A stretch of DNA of 64,000 bases. It comes from Cycas panzhihuaensis. Taxonomy: Eukaryota; Cycadophyta. Both the position numbers and the translations under genes were made by a program. The DNA lies in the NCBI GenBank assembly GCA_023213395.1, contig CM041465.1, positions 59,341,741 to 59,405,740 of the forward strand, given 5' to 3'. Under the pieces are notes generated by a model, which had not been told where the DNA came from, ran no database searches, and saw only the letters and a program-made list of their open reading frames with translations. Each line of letters begins with the position of its first letter. Within the stretch, counting starts at the first letter, position 1. Below, in pieces: positions 21,328 to 31,769 of the stretch.

Positions 21328-22530
21328 TTCCTCCTTTGAAGAAAACTTTACCCATAAAGTATTTATAATTTTGTCACTTAGAAGCCTAGAGGATGTATGC
21401 CCTTTTGCATATATCTTCAATCCTACACCTACAAGGGCTTAGATATCATATGATTTAGGTTCCCTATTTTCTTATCATCTTGAAGCAATCCATATATAAC
21501 CTCTTGCTATTCGTGATACTGCTCTATTTGGAATTATTTTTATATGGGACTCTCTTCTTAATCAATTGTGAGGCTTATGTGTTCTAAGGTCTTACATCAT
21601 GCTTATACATTATATCCACTTATAGTTATCATTAAGAGGAAATTGAGGAATTATAGAGAAAAGATAGGGAATATGAAAATCATATTAGGAAGGTAGATTT
21701 TGGAAATAAGAGGTAGGAATATAAGAGTAGAATTGCATATAAGAAACATAAAATATGAGCTATAGTTTATATGAGGGAAGATATATATGGATACATATTA
21801 AAGAGAGGGAATTAGAAAGTATATAGCATAGATGAGTTATCCTAGGAGGAGAGCTCATGGGAAGCATATATGGGATTTGAGTAGGAAATGGGATATATAA
21901 TCGCTAGATTAGATAAGAGGTAAAAAAGAATTTATGGATGATGAAGGTGATGTTATATAGAATGCAATGTAAATGAATCTAAGCCCATGAGTGAATTTAT
22001 GATTTAATAGAGATAAGGAGAACAAATAGGGAATACAGATTAGGTATTACTTATGGGAAAAGGGCTTTGGTAATGGTATACAAAGATGATTTATATAGTA
22101 ATGTAAAGGGCTAAGGGAAAAATGTATAGGGTAGTAAGAAGGTTGGTGGTGGGAGGAGTGGGGATGCAATGAAGAAAAAGTAGATGCTTTATAGAGGGGT
22201 GGTATAATGATAGTATCAAGGATTGATTCTTGATGAGAGGGGGTTAGAAGATGATGGATATTAAGGTGGTCCCAAAGAGGCTTCCTAAGGATTGGGACAT
22301 GGAAAGGTACCTCAAGTAGAACATGAATTTCACCTACTAGGAGTAGAGAGTCTAGGGCTTTAAGTTTTAGTTTGTTTATATGATTTTAATAAGGGGAAGC
22401 AGATTTTTAAGGATATACAACTTGGAAAATTAAGATAAGTAAGGAAATTTCCAAAAGAAATGGGTAAATTCAAGATAAGATCATAATTTAAAGCAAGTGA
22501 ATTTTTAGGATTGTCTTATATCTCTAATTT
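21328..22530 (-). other. Outer element internal region, part 3, with PPT
   Basis: At 21,328-21,345 the minus strand reads TTCAAAGGAGG directly before the 3' LTR, a polypurine tract. The rest has no recognisable protein on either strand. With 30,570-31,450 and 38,775-39,050 it makes an internal region of about 2.36 kb that appears non-coding. Confidence 0.5.
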
Positions 22531-22736
22531 TATAAAAGGTAATGTTTTGTTTAATATAATGTTTTATCTAGGATATCTAAAGTACCTTGTAAGGGTCATA
22601 CATCATTTCCCCTTTCATCTCAAAATGACAAGTGTCATAATCTCATTACGTGATTGCCATTTGTCCCGTACACTTTGAATTATATTTATAGATTTACAAA
22701 TGATCAATAAAAACATAGGAGAGAATCATTTTAATA
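22531..22736 (+). repeat. 5' LTR of copia element A
   Basis: It matches 30,376-30,569: shared AAAAGGTAATGTTTTG, ATCTAGGATATCTAA, GTACCTTGTAAGGGTCAT, GCCATTTGTCCCGTA and TGATCAATAAA blocks. It begins TATAAAAGG where the 3' copy begins TGTAAAAGG, and ends in TA. The flanking 5-mer before it is AATTT. The one after the 3' LTR is GATTC, which would match after one G-to-A and one C-to-T change. Confidence 0.85.
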
Positions 22737-22747
22737 TGGTATCAGAG
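22737..22747 (+). other. Primer-binding site of copia element A
   Basis: TGGTATCAGAG follows the LTR directly, an exact match to the initiator Met tRNA primer site used by many plant copia elements. Confidence 0.9.
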
Positions 22748-23417
22748 TAGACTATTAAGTCACCCTACCTATAAGAGAATTAGGTCTTTGGGAACCTAAA
22801 GAAGCATTGGGTCAAGGAAGTTGAAGAGGATCAAGATACTCATCAAGCATGAGTCTTAAACAGAGCATTACCATCTATGTATGGATCAGAGTATGCACAT
22901 AGTTTGGAATCATATGGATGCCAAAAATAAAGTCATCTAAATTGTACAAAATATACCCAGATTGTAGACTAGGGCCTCCTCAACATTTTTTGCTTCTAGA
23001 CCAAAGTGATTTGAAGCCATCTTGAAGGACTTTTGGCTAGTTTTATAGGCACACAGGTTTGGAGGTCTTCTTCCTAAAAAACTCTCAAAATTTGACTTAA
23101 ATCATGAGTATTAAGTATCTAAACCCTCTCTTGTTATAAATCAAAGAGTTTGAGTGCATTCTTTCTAAGATTTCTCCTATTTTAAGGGAATTTTCATCAA
23201 TTAAAAAAAAAAAAACTAGGGGCATGGGTTTAGATATTCATCCTATAACTTCTCTCCAATTAGAGGGAGTTTCTAAAAAATAACACCAGATTCAAATACC
23301 CAATTTTGAGATCTATCAATTAACACCCATATTTTCTCCATTCATATACTTTAAGTTTTGTACGAAAATTTGTACAACCCTATTTTCCCTCTCAAAAATT
23401 AAATCTTGTGATTAATC
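22748..23417 (+). other. 5' leader of copia element A
   Basis: Untranslated region between primer site and gag ATG. An A-rich run lies near 23,205-23,217. No domain is seen. Confidence 0.5.
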
Positions 23418-24045
23418 ATGGCCTTCTCTATTGGATTATTACCCAAGGGTAATAAATTAACTGAAATGAATTTAAGTATTTGGAAATTTAAGATAGAGGG
23501 TCTCTTAAGAGCAAAGCATACTTGGAAAATCACCATTGGTGATGGAAAACAACCCTCTGATATAGTTGACTTAATGAATTAGGAAGAAAGAAATAACACT
23601 ATTCTATATGTGGTCAAACTTTTAACCTTTAATCCCCTACTAGTTTATGTGGATGGTGTTGAGAGTCCTCATAAAATTTGGAAAATAGTGGCCTCCATGT
23701 TTAGTTAGAAAAATGAAGCCAGAATTATTGCCCTTAAAGAGGAACTCTATAAGTTTAAAATGAAAGAAGGCCAAATTATGTCTAACTTCATAGCCAAGTT
23801 GACCAATGTCAAAACCACTCTTCTCATAGCCAGAGACAAGATAACTAACACTAAATTAATACATCTTATACTCAACAAGTTATCAAAATCATTTGATAAC
23901 ATGGTAAATATGTTGACAGGAAGAGGAAAATGTGTAATAAGATGAATATCTTCTCCCATAACTGAGACTTCTACTATGAGGATAAGATCTATCAATATGA
24001 GATGGCCTTCCTCTTTCTTTATGAGGAGGTGGCTAATCCCTTTGT
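23418..24045 (+). pseudogene. Gag of copia element A (UBN2-type), interrupted
   Basis: The ATG at 23,418 opens a frame with few stops that reads LPKGNKLTEMNLSIWKFKIE (the entry motif in which an element names the sequence it packages), then LLRAKHTWKI and a helical UBN2 core with KIWKIVASMF, IIALKEELYKFKM and FDNMVNML. Gag forms the particle that packages element RNA in the cytoplasm. The frame is open from 23,760 to 23,943. Similarity stops near 24,045, where minus-strand element C is joined. The zinc knuckle and protease of element A are missing, so sequence was lost at the junction. Confidence 0.75.
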
Positions 24046-24050
24046 CTAAG

Positions 24051-24947
24051 ATTTAGAGGATGAATATTTTCCCTTTATAGTGGTATGTCCCTTTAGCAAT
24101 TGGGACAACATTGATGTGGCCCTTGTTGTCTTTCTTCACTTAGATATCTAGTTTTCCTTAAATCTTTTTTATTAGCTCCTTGTCTTTGGTGAGGAGCTTG
24201 GTATCTTGGATGTCTTTATTGGTGTGGCATATGTCTAGGGTTTCTACTCTTTTCTTTTAGAGACTAATCCCTAGATTTAGAAGTCCTTGCTTGAGCATGT
24301 GGTTATGTCCTTATCTTAGTGGCAAAAGCATGCTCAAGTGATTTATTAGATGCCTTCTTCTCTTCAACAACTATTAACATGGCACTCAATTATTCTATTT
24401 TGAGGGTGCTTAAGTCTTTGGAGACTTCAATGTTGGTTGTGACTCTTTCAAAGCTTGGTACGACACTAACACATCATAGAATCCTTTCAATAACTCTTTG
24501 TTCAATTAAGGTCTCTCCAAGAGATCTCATATGATTAACTAGGTATTGTACCTTTGTTATAAAGTCAGTAACTAATTTATTTGAATTTATCCTTAGGTTT
24601 TCAAATTTACTCCTAAGGGTTTGAAGCTTTGATGAAGCCACTTCTTTATAAATTAGTTGTAAAGTATCCCATACTTGCTTTGATGTGGTTGCTTCACTCA
24701 TCCTTGGAAAGATTTTATTATCAATAGCACAAAATAATAATGCTAGAGCTTCATTGTCTTTCTTAACTATTTCTTTAAATACCCTCTTTTATTCATTTGT
24801 GGCTTGGTCACCTAGATCTATATAGACTGTATGAACTATGTCCCATAATTCTTTTGACATAAGGATAGATTTTATTTTTCTACTCTAAATTAGAAAATTT
24901 GTCCCATCGAATATTGGAATAGTTATATTTCCTATGCTTGTTGTCAT
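24051..24947 (-). pseudogene. Gag of truncated copia element C
   Basis: On the minus strand ATG at 24,947 opens a gag: IPIFDGTNFL, SKELWDIV, then an open block from 24,701 (MSEATTSKQVWDTLQLIYKE, a typical copia gag helix) to 24,474 with SLGETLIEQRVIERIL. The same motifs occur in the gag of element B at 34,231 (for example QLIYKGVASSK and SLGETLIE), so A is unrelated while B and C are close kin. After a few stops it continues into a Gln/Arg-rich tail and ends near 24,060. No zinc knuckle, protease, integrase or RT follows. CTAAG at 24,046-24,050 also occurs right after the element's other end (28,462-28,466). Confidence 0.75.
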
Positions 24948-25341
24948 GTTACTCAACTTGGGTTATGATAGTAATCATTTAGTAAATAAAATATGTTTAT
25001 CCCACCAAGGTTTTAGTTAAATGAATAAAAAAGAAAATCAAGTTTAACCCAAGGTTTTATAAGTGGACTTAGTCCCTAAATGAGGTTTGCTAGGCACTAA
25101 GTTTAAGTTTCTCCTAGGATAACCTTTGGTTGCTATCCTGTCTAGTGGTGCTAGCCCATATATGGCAAAATAGGGACCCAATATACTGGTACATGAGCAC
25201 TATGCTTTATATACCTCAATACGTGGGCTACTAAGAAGGCTTTTACACTCCCTTGAATTGTTGACCCACCTACACAAAACTTATGCCTAGTGATAGATCT
25301 AGCAGTGAAGGTTCTTGAACCAAGGTACTTACCCTCTCTAG

Positions 25342-25987
25342 TGTTGAGAATACAAGGTCCCAACCCTTTAACCACCACTAAGATCTATTACATTCTCACA
25401 ACTAGTTACAGAAATTGAAACTTAAAATTACATGCAAGTTCTAAAATAAGAGATTATACAATAATATGGAAATAAAAGCTAAACATCATATATACACCCA
25501 ATATAACATGGTAAAACCTTAACAGTGTGCTAGGGAAACATCCACACAAGAAAGATATCGATCTTTATTACTGTAGAATGGAGAAACAATACATCTCCAT
25601 TACAGAGTACTCTTAGGAACAACAACTAATCGCCGCCCTCATCACAGTATATTGCATTACATTACAACATAATAAGAAAAGCCCTAAAACAGGCTATATG
25701 AGAGGAACATCCAAGACCTAAATCTCAATCATAGAATCTAGGGTATTTGTATCAAATGACCCTACTTCTCTTTACAATTTAATAAGGTTTACAGGGCTAA
25801 TTTTTTGGGTTGGGGGCTATCGCCCCTAAACCTCCTCTTAGCGGGGGGTGTTCCACACCCCCATACCCCCCAGCCAAGGGGGGGCCCCGCCCCCCTTAGA
25901 ACCCCCCGAGAAAGATTGCGGGGGGAAACTGCACCGAAAACACACTAAAATTTTAACCCTAAAATATTATTATCATAATATCTAACA
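25342..25987 (-). repeat. Solo LTR D inserted in element C
   Basis: The block begins TGTTAGATATTATG on the minus strand (25,987) and ends TTCTCAACA (25,342), giving TG...CA ends. It is flanked by TCTAG (25,337-25,341) and TCCAG (25,988-25,992), a 5-base target-site duplication with one transition. The related leader in element B lacks this block and reads straight across the site (CTAGACCAAGGGGGGTAAG near 33,894-33,912), so B shows the empty site. A polyadenylation-like AATAAA and a GTGTGGATGTTTCCC block typical of plant copia R/U5 are inside. CpG-containing G/C-rich sequence is retained, consistent with a late arrival. Confidence 0.7.
25800..25935. repeat. G/C-rich palindromic tract inside solo LTR D
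   Basis: Runs such as GGGGGCTATCGCCCC and GGGGGGCC...CCCCC form several short inverted repeats. A similar GGGGCTCTTGCCCC tract occurs at 63,920-63,975. Confidence 0.6.
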
Positions 25988-28099
25988 TCCAGGTCTAGCC
26001 TTAGTCTCTAAACACCACAAATGGAAAGGTTTTGTACCTTAGCCTACCACTGAATACACCTGATAGCCAAAGGCTTTCCTCATCTAATATGAGTAGGCCA
26101 AGTGGCATGTATGGGGTGGTAACTTCAAGGGTCCTAATCATTCCCCTTATAAGGCTAGAAAAAAATGAGGTTTAATTTAGGTAATTTGAAAATAAAAAAT
26201 ACCCTTCCCCTTTGAAGTATTATATTCCTTTGTGAAAAATAATAACTTTTTCCTTTAAAAAATATAAAATAAAGATGAAAATTTTTCTAAATGAAAGCCA
26301 AGTAAGCTCCTTTAATCAAGTTTTATAAGCAAGTTGTGTTGAGAATGGAGGAGGGTAATTATTCTTTAATAATCATAAATAAGTGGAAGTAATTTCTTGA
26401 TCAAGTGCAAAAGGACTTTAAATAAGTTTTAGATTTGATAAAAGTAAAAAATATGATAAGAAATACCTGTTTACCAAATTGAATGAACAAGAGGGGCTCC
26501 TTTTTCTCTAGAGGCCCAAAATTAGTCTAAGTAAGCTATAAAATGGCTTAAAAACTCAATAAATACTAATAAATATTATTGATAATTAGTATTATATAAA
26601 TATCAAGTGGAATATATTCACAATTATAAAGAAATTTGGCTCAAAAAGCTTAAAGAAAGTCTAATTAGGACTTGAATGAAACCTCAACTCTAGGAGCTTT
26701 GAAAGCCTATAAGAAAACTTTAAAATTTATAAGTAAATATGTCAGACCAAAGAGAAATGAGTCAGATTCTCAACGGAACTGATGGATCTAAAATCTGATA
26801 TGAATCAGTAAAGTTATATCGAAAAAGGTAAAATGTACTTTTTATGTTAATAACTCAAAAAAGATTTAGAAAAATGATTGAATTTAACTGATTAAAAATA
26901 GGTTAGATTAGCTTCAAAAGTAGCAAATAGTGAATTAAAATTATAGCCCATAAAATTTTGGACTCAATAGAACTTGTTTCATTAGAAACCGAGACCCTAA
27001 TAAAAAGATATTACAAAAATGAGCTAGGTACCCTATGTATTAAGGAAAAATTTTTAAAAAGAAAAGTTTTATAAAGGTTAAGTTAGCTATGAGATAGAGG
27101 TCACATAGGGTTAACGTGATCAGGGGTGGAACCCTTAAGGGGCTAAAGTCTTAATACATGAATTTCAACTGATATGAAATATGCTTAAATTTTATAAACT
27201 TAATAATAATATGTTATATATTATATTAATCGATTATAAATAAATAAATAAATAAAAACACTGAGGTGAGAACGACGAGCCTGCGTGCAGAGAGCCAGAG
27301 AAGGAGGCAAGATTGGGAATAAAAAATTAATCGATTCAATTAAAGTGATACTAGATGGAGATGCAAAGAGGACCGCTAAGTAACACAATGAGACTGCACA
27401 TAGTAATGTGTGAGAAAATGAGTCTATGAAAGGGCATCGACCAACAAATTATTGATCCTAAATGACTGTGACATAGAGTGTATAAATGGTAATGTAAACT
27501 ATATAAATTTATAGGTGGAGATGGATCTATTGATTGATATTTAGAGATCAACCTGAAAGCAAGAAAAAAAAATATTTTGAGACACTATGTAGCATATGAA
27601 AATAGGAGGAACAACAGATGAATAGAGGGGACATCATTAGAAAATTAATAAAATAGCTTGTTTAAGATCTGGATTAAACAACTCTGATGGGAAATGGCCT
27701 AGAGGGAGGTGTGCATGGTTCACATATAATCTGAGGAGCCAACTGAGTCAGAAATGAAGGCTAACAGAGAGCTCAACTAAAGAATGATGAAGAAGAGCAA
27801 ACTTCCTGGGAGAAATATCTCCCTTTACAAGGCACAAAATCACAAACAGTTTTTTCTAACAAGTAGACAGTTCAATGACGAATCTAATAAGAAGTCATAT
27901 GCTTGACTTTTGATCAATAATTGGAGAGCTAGATTGATTTGAATGTAGGGTATCACTCTTTGAAAGAACAACGACAAAATATCATGTAAATAAATATGAC
28001 AATTAATCAAATACTTTGATATACTAAAGTTTAAATATAGAGCAATCAAATATGTATCAAAATACAATGAACTGATTATGAATCCATGCAACCACACAT

Positions 28100-28111
28100 G
28101 CTCTGATACTA
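28100..28111 (-). other. Primer-binding site of copia element C
   Basis: The minus strand reads TAGTATCAGAGC, one G-to-A change from TGGTATCAGAGC, two bases inside the LTR end. Confidence 0.8.
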
Positions 28112-28113
28112 AA

Positions 28114-28461
28114 TGAAGGTGCAAGGAAGCTAAGCAGGTTAGGATGCCATCATGATTAACTAATTTCCACATAATTGAAGGCAGTGCTAAAAAACACTAG
28201 GGAGGTATTTCCACCCCTTAAATAGATGTTTGGGGGGGTGGCACATGCCATCACTTGACCTACACATTAGTCGACAATATATTCAAATAATATTAAAAAA
28301 ATAATATTTAATAAATATTGCATATACATTAATAATATTGCATCAGTTTTAGGTCCCTTTAGGTGGCCAGTAGGAGGCTCTAGGTGCCCTAGGGAGCCCC
28401 AAAGGTGGCTTTGGGGGCCCTAGGTGCATATATCCTTAGGACATTGGGGGTTATCCCAACA
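28114..28461 (-). repeat. 5' LTR of copia element C
   Basis: On the minus strand it starts TGTTGGGATAACCCCC at 28,461 and ends CACCTTCA at 28,114, with a TATA-like CTATTTAAG near 28,225. The upstream part is unusually rich in CCTAGG/GGGGCC words. No second copy is present in the window, so the 3' LTR of C is lost. This LTR is unlike that of element B although their gag and leaders are related. Confidence 0.7.
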
Positions 28462-29335
28462 CTAAGAATAAAGAAAAACCTTATGTTAGTATCTCAGTTG
28501 AGTGAAAAAAATTAAGAACTAAATTTAATAAAAATAACCATTGTTATATTCTTGACATGAAAAAGAATGGTGATGTAATAACCGAAAGAGAAAAATATAA
28601 TAGGCTTTATAACCTTCTCTCCACTCCTGTGCTGCCTAATAAAGGACCCACAAAATCCCCTCCAATGTAAATTTACTTAATGTGACCAACAATGATACTA
28701 ATGAAATGTGGCATTTGAAGTATAGTCATATCTCCTATGATAGATTAGAAAAACTAAAAAAATCAAATATGGTGAATGGTATATATGATATTTCATTTAA
28801 TTCATTTGTATACAAAGTCTATATGATGGGGAAACAACACAAAATTCTATTTTCAAAAAACACATGGCACGCATAAGATAAGTTGGATTTAATTCATACT
28901 AATTTATATGGTCCATTTACACCAATTTTAATGAATAGAACAAGGTATTTTTTAATTTTCATTGATGACTTCTCCAGAAAAACATAGGTGTACTTTTTAT
29001 TTAGCAAATTAGAGGTATTTAGTTATTTCAAAGAATTCAAAGCTAAATCAAAACTAGAAAGTAGCAAGAAAATCAAATGTATTCATTCAGATGGAGGTGG
29101 TAAGTTTGTATCTAATGAATTTCTTCATTTCTATAAGATGTATGGAATCCAAAAATAAGTCACAACTTCATATACACCTTAATCAAATGGGGTAGTGGAG
29201 AGAATGAATAGAACAATTGTAGAATTGGCTCAATGTATGTTAAATGCTAGTGAGGTCATAAAGAAATACTAGGCAGAGGCTGTAAACATAGTTGTTTACT
29301 TTATTAATGAATGGTAATTACAATTACTGCTTAGA
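28462..29335 (+). pseudogene. Copia element A pre-integrase and integrase
   Basis: After element C ends, element A resumes with a protease-to-integrase linker (28,500-28,670). Then come the pre-integrase zinc-binding block (MWHLKYSHISYDRLEKL, 28,709 on), the integrase core with LIFIDDFSRKT near 28,960 (first catalytic Asp region), IHSDGGGKF near 29,080 (second Asp), and SNGVVERMNRTI near 29,185 (Glu of DDE). The core is unusually readable, with stops as TAA/TAG only. At 29,335 the frame jumps directly to the middle of RT, so the integrase C-terminus and first half of RT are deleted. Confidence 0.8.
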
Positions 29336-30375
29336 AAGGATGGAAGATTTATTAGATGGATGTTAGAAGTGCCTTCCCAAATGGAGATCTATAAGGGCTA
29401 ACTTCCATCATAGTGGTATATATAGATGACATGCTAATCATAAGAGATGATGAATACTTGATCACGCTCATTAAGAAGTGATTTGAAAAGGTATTTGAAA
29501 TGATAGGTCTCAAAATGTTGCACTATTAACTCATAATAGAAATAAGACAAAATAATAATTCTATTATCCTATCATAATCAAAATATATCAAAAACGTATT
29601 AAACAAGTTTAATATAGAAAGCTACAATAGTGTTACCACTCCAATGGAAATTGGATATGTGTTAAATACTAAACAAGAAGCATAACCAATTGATGTAATT
29701 TTATATAAATAATTGATTAGAAGTCTAATTTACCTCACAACTACATGACCAAACATTTCCTATGTAGTTGGTGTAGTTTCTAGGTTTATGGAAGATCCCA
29801 AAATACCTCACTAGAATGCTACAAAAAGAATCTTGTGATATCTAAAAGGAACCATAAATCTTGGGTTAGAATATAGAAGGGATAATAATATGCAGCTAAC
29901 AGACTTTTGTGATTCTAATTGGGCTAGAGATAGAACAAATAGAAAATCAACATCAGGATATTATTTCTTTCTAGGAACATCATTAATTTCCTAGAGTAGC
30001 AAAAAGTAATATACAATTGCTTTGTCTTCAACAAAAGCTGAGTACAAGTTAACAGTCAATGCAGCATGTGAAAGAGTTTGGATCAGACAACTCCTTAGGG
30101 ATCTTAAACAAGAATAGGCAATGCCTACTCAGTTATTCTGTGACAACCAAAGTACAATAAAAATGACCAAGAATCTAGTGCTACATGTAAGAACCAAGCA
30201 TATAGAAGTGCATCACCATTTCATCAGGGAAAAAGTATAGAATAAAAAGTTAAACTTTTGTATTATATAATAGAAAATCAAACTAATGATATCCTCACCA
30301 AACCTCTTAGCAGGAAAAAAAAATTTAGCTCTAGAAATCATTTAGGACTAAAACAGATAAAACATTAAGAGGGGG
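29336..30375 (+). pseudogene. Copia element A RT (second half) and RNase H, with PPT
   Basis: VYIDDMLII near 29,415 is the RT active-site YVDD box with I for V. Later blocks are FEKVFEMIGL, NSVTTPMEIG, SRFMEDPK, YLKGTI, DSNWARDR (RNase H catalytic Asp), KSTSGYYFFLG, ALSSTKAEY (Glu) and FCDNQSTI (Asp), then KHIEVHHHFIREK. The tail is broken by stops. A polypurine tract (TTAAGAGGGGG, 30,365-30,375) adjoins the 3' LTR. Confidence 0.8.
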
Positions 30376-30569
30376 TGTAAAAGGTAATGTTTTGCCTAGT
30401 ATAATGATTTATCTAGGATATCTAAGGTACCTTGTAAGGGTCATGCATAATTACCCCCTTACAAGTGGCACAATCTCATTAAGTAGTTGCCATTTGTCCC
30501 GTATACTTTGAATTATATTTATAGACTTGTAAATGATCAATAAAGATGCAAGAGAGAATCCTTTTGATA
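30376..30569 (+). repeat. 3' LTR of copia element A
   Basis: TGTAAAAGG...GATA, 194 bases, the partner of 22,531-22,736. It follows the polypurine tract directly. Confidence 0.85.
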
Positions 30570-31450
30570 GATTCTTCCTTGATTTGCTTACTAATGGATA
30601 TTTCCTTACTTAATTTATCATCATCATATTACTCATGGGTAGATTTCTTATTAAATTATTCTTCACTTTGATCACCTAATTCTTCGTGTGTGCCACTTAT
30701 CTTCTCTTTATGTTACTCCTCAGTAGACTTCTCACTACATTATTTTTCTTCTTGACTAACTATTTTTGTGTAATCTTTTATATCCTCCTTAAGATCTTTC
30801 AATCTAGATAATATTTTTTAAAGTGCATGTTAATGGTCTTTTTTTTAATCTTCCTTTTAATATTTATTCTTTAAGTTCATAAATTTTCCATTAATGTAGT
30901 TTCTCTAATGTTCATACCACCACTTTATAATTCTTTCTTTAAACCTTATGAAAAAAGATTATGAAAAATGTTCCCAATTAGGGTAATAATCAAAAAGCCT
31001 TTTAATGGCCCACTCTTGAGCTTATTTACCCATATATTTCTAAATATATGAGGAAAATAACTTTATTTCCATATGGAGTTGAATATTAAATCTTTTCTAA
31101 ACTTTGTCTGACCACTCTATAGGTCAAACTCATCCATCTTTAATAGAAATAAGAATATCTAACTCTATCTTTAGACATTCAATTTGAAATATAATTATAA
31201 TATTAAATCGGCTCCAAAATACATCAAATAGTATCTCAAAATAATGGCATATGAATCAATGTTTCAATTCCTTAGATGAAATCAAATTTTGATACTTATA
31301 ATAGAAGTTATGGCCCTTGTAATATAGGTCACAATTAGAGTTTTAGGGATTAAAATAATACCTATTATTAAAATGTCAATATTTTTTTACTCTAGTATAT
31401 ATTGGATCTAAAACCACTTAAAACAAATAGTAGATATTAAGACGTATAGA
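30570..31450 (-). other. Outer element internal region, part 2
   Basis: Sequence between copia A and copia B. It continues the outer minus-strand element. No coding potential was recognised. Its right end (ATAGA, 31,446-31,450) is the target-site duplication of element B. Confidence 0.45.
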
Positions 31451-31753
31451 TATTAGCATATAATATTCATTTTGTATTAGAAGTGTGTATAATGGTATTG
31501 GAACTCTGTGAGGCTACCTCTAGTTGTCATTAGCTAATATAGGGAAAAGCTACGTATTATTTTATTTATTTTTTATTAATATTTAATTTAAAAAAAGTGT
31601 TGGTCAATGGTGGGATTGCCTAACGTCTTGACTATAATTATAAGATGAAAATATTCACTAGTGTTATTTAACACCACCATTTATTAGAAATTTTGTTAAT
31701 ATTTCATCAATATGGCTTAATTCCTATTCTGTTCTATCTCTGCATTTGCTTCA
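31451..31753 (+). repeat. 5' LTR of copia element B
   Basis: 303 bases, matching 38,472-38,774 at the same length. Begins TATTAGCATATAATATT (3' copy TGTTAGCATATAATATT) and ends TTGCTTCA. It is preceded by ATAGA while the 3' LTR is followed by ATGGA: a 5-base target-site duplication differing by one transition. Confidence 0.92.
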
Positions 31754-31755
31754 TT

Positions 31756-31769
31756 TGGTATTAGAGTGG
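31756..31769 (+). other. Primer-binding site of copia element B
   Basis: TGGTATTAGAGTGG, one C-to-T change from TGGTATCAGAG, two bases after the LTR. Confidence 0.85.

Larger units (their letters stand above)
24948..28099 (-). other. Long 5' leader of copia element C (with solo LTR D inside)
   Basis: This is untranslated on the minus strand. The parts 26,160-25,988 and 25,341-25,090 are clearly similar to the leader of element B at 33,735-34,090 (CTAGCCTT..AAGGGGAATGATTAGGACC and a GAGG..GGTAAGT..CTT block). The stretch 26,200-28,099 holds no recognisable protein. The longest chance frame (28,172-27,840) overlaps the LTR and is not gene-like. Confidence 0.55.

Noticed and set aside
25151-25378. 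75-codon open frame, minus strand
   Set aside because: It spans the border between solo LTR D and the leader of element C, so it cannot be an old gene.
27840-28172. 110-codon open frame, minus strand
   Set aside because: It begins inside the LTR of element C and crosses the primer site; composition is hydrophobic and AT-driven with no family motif.
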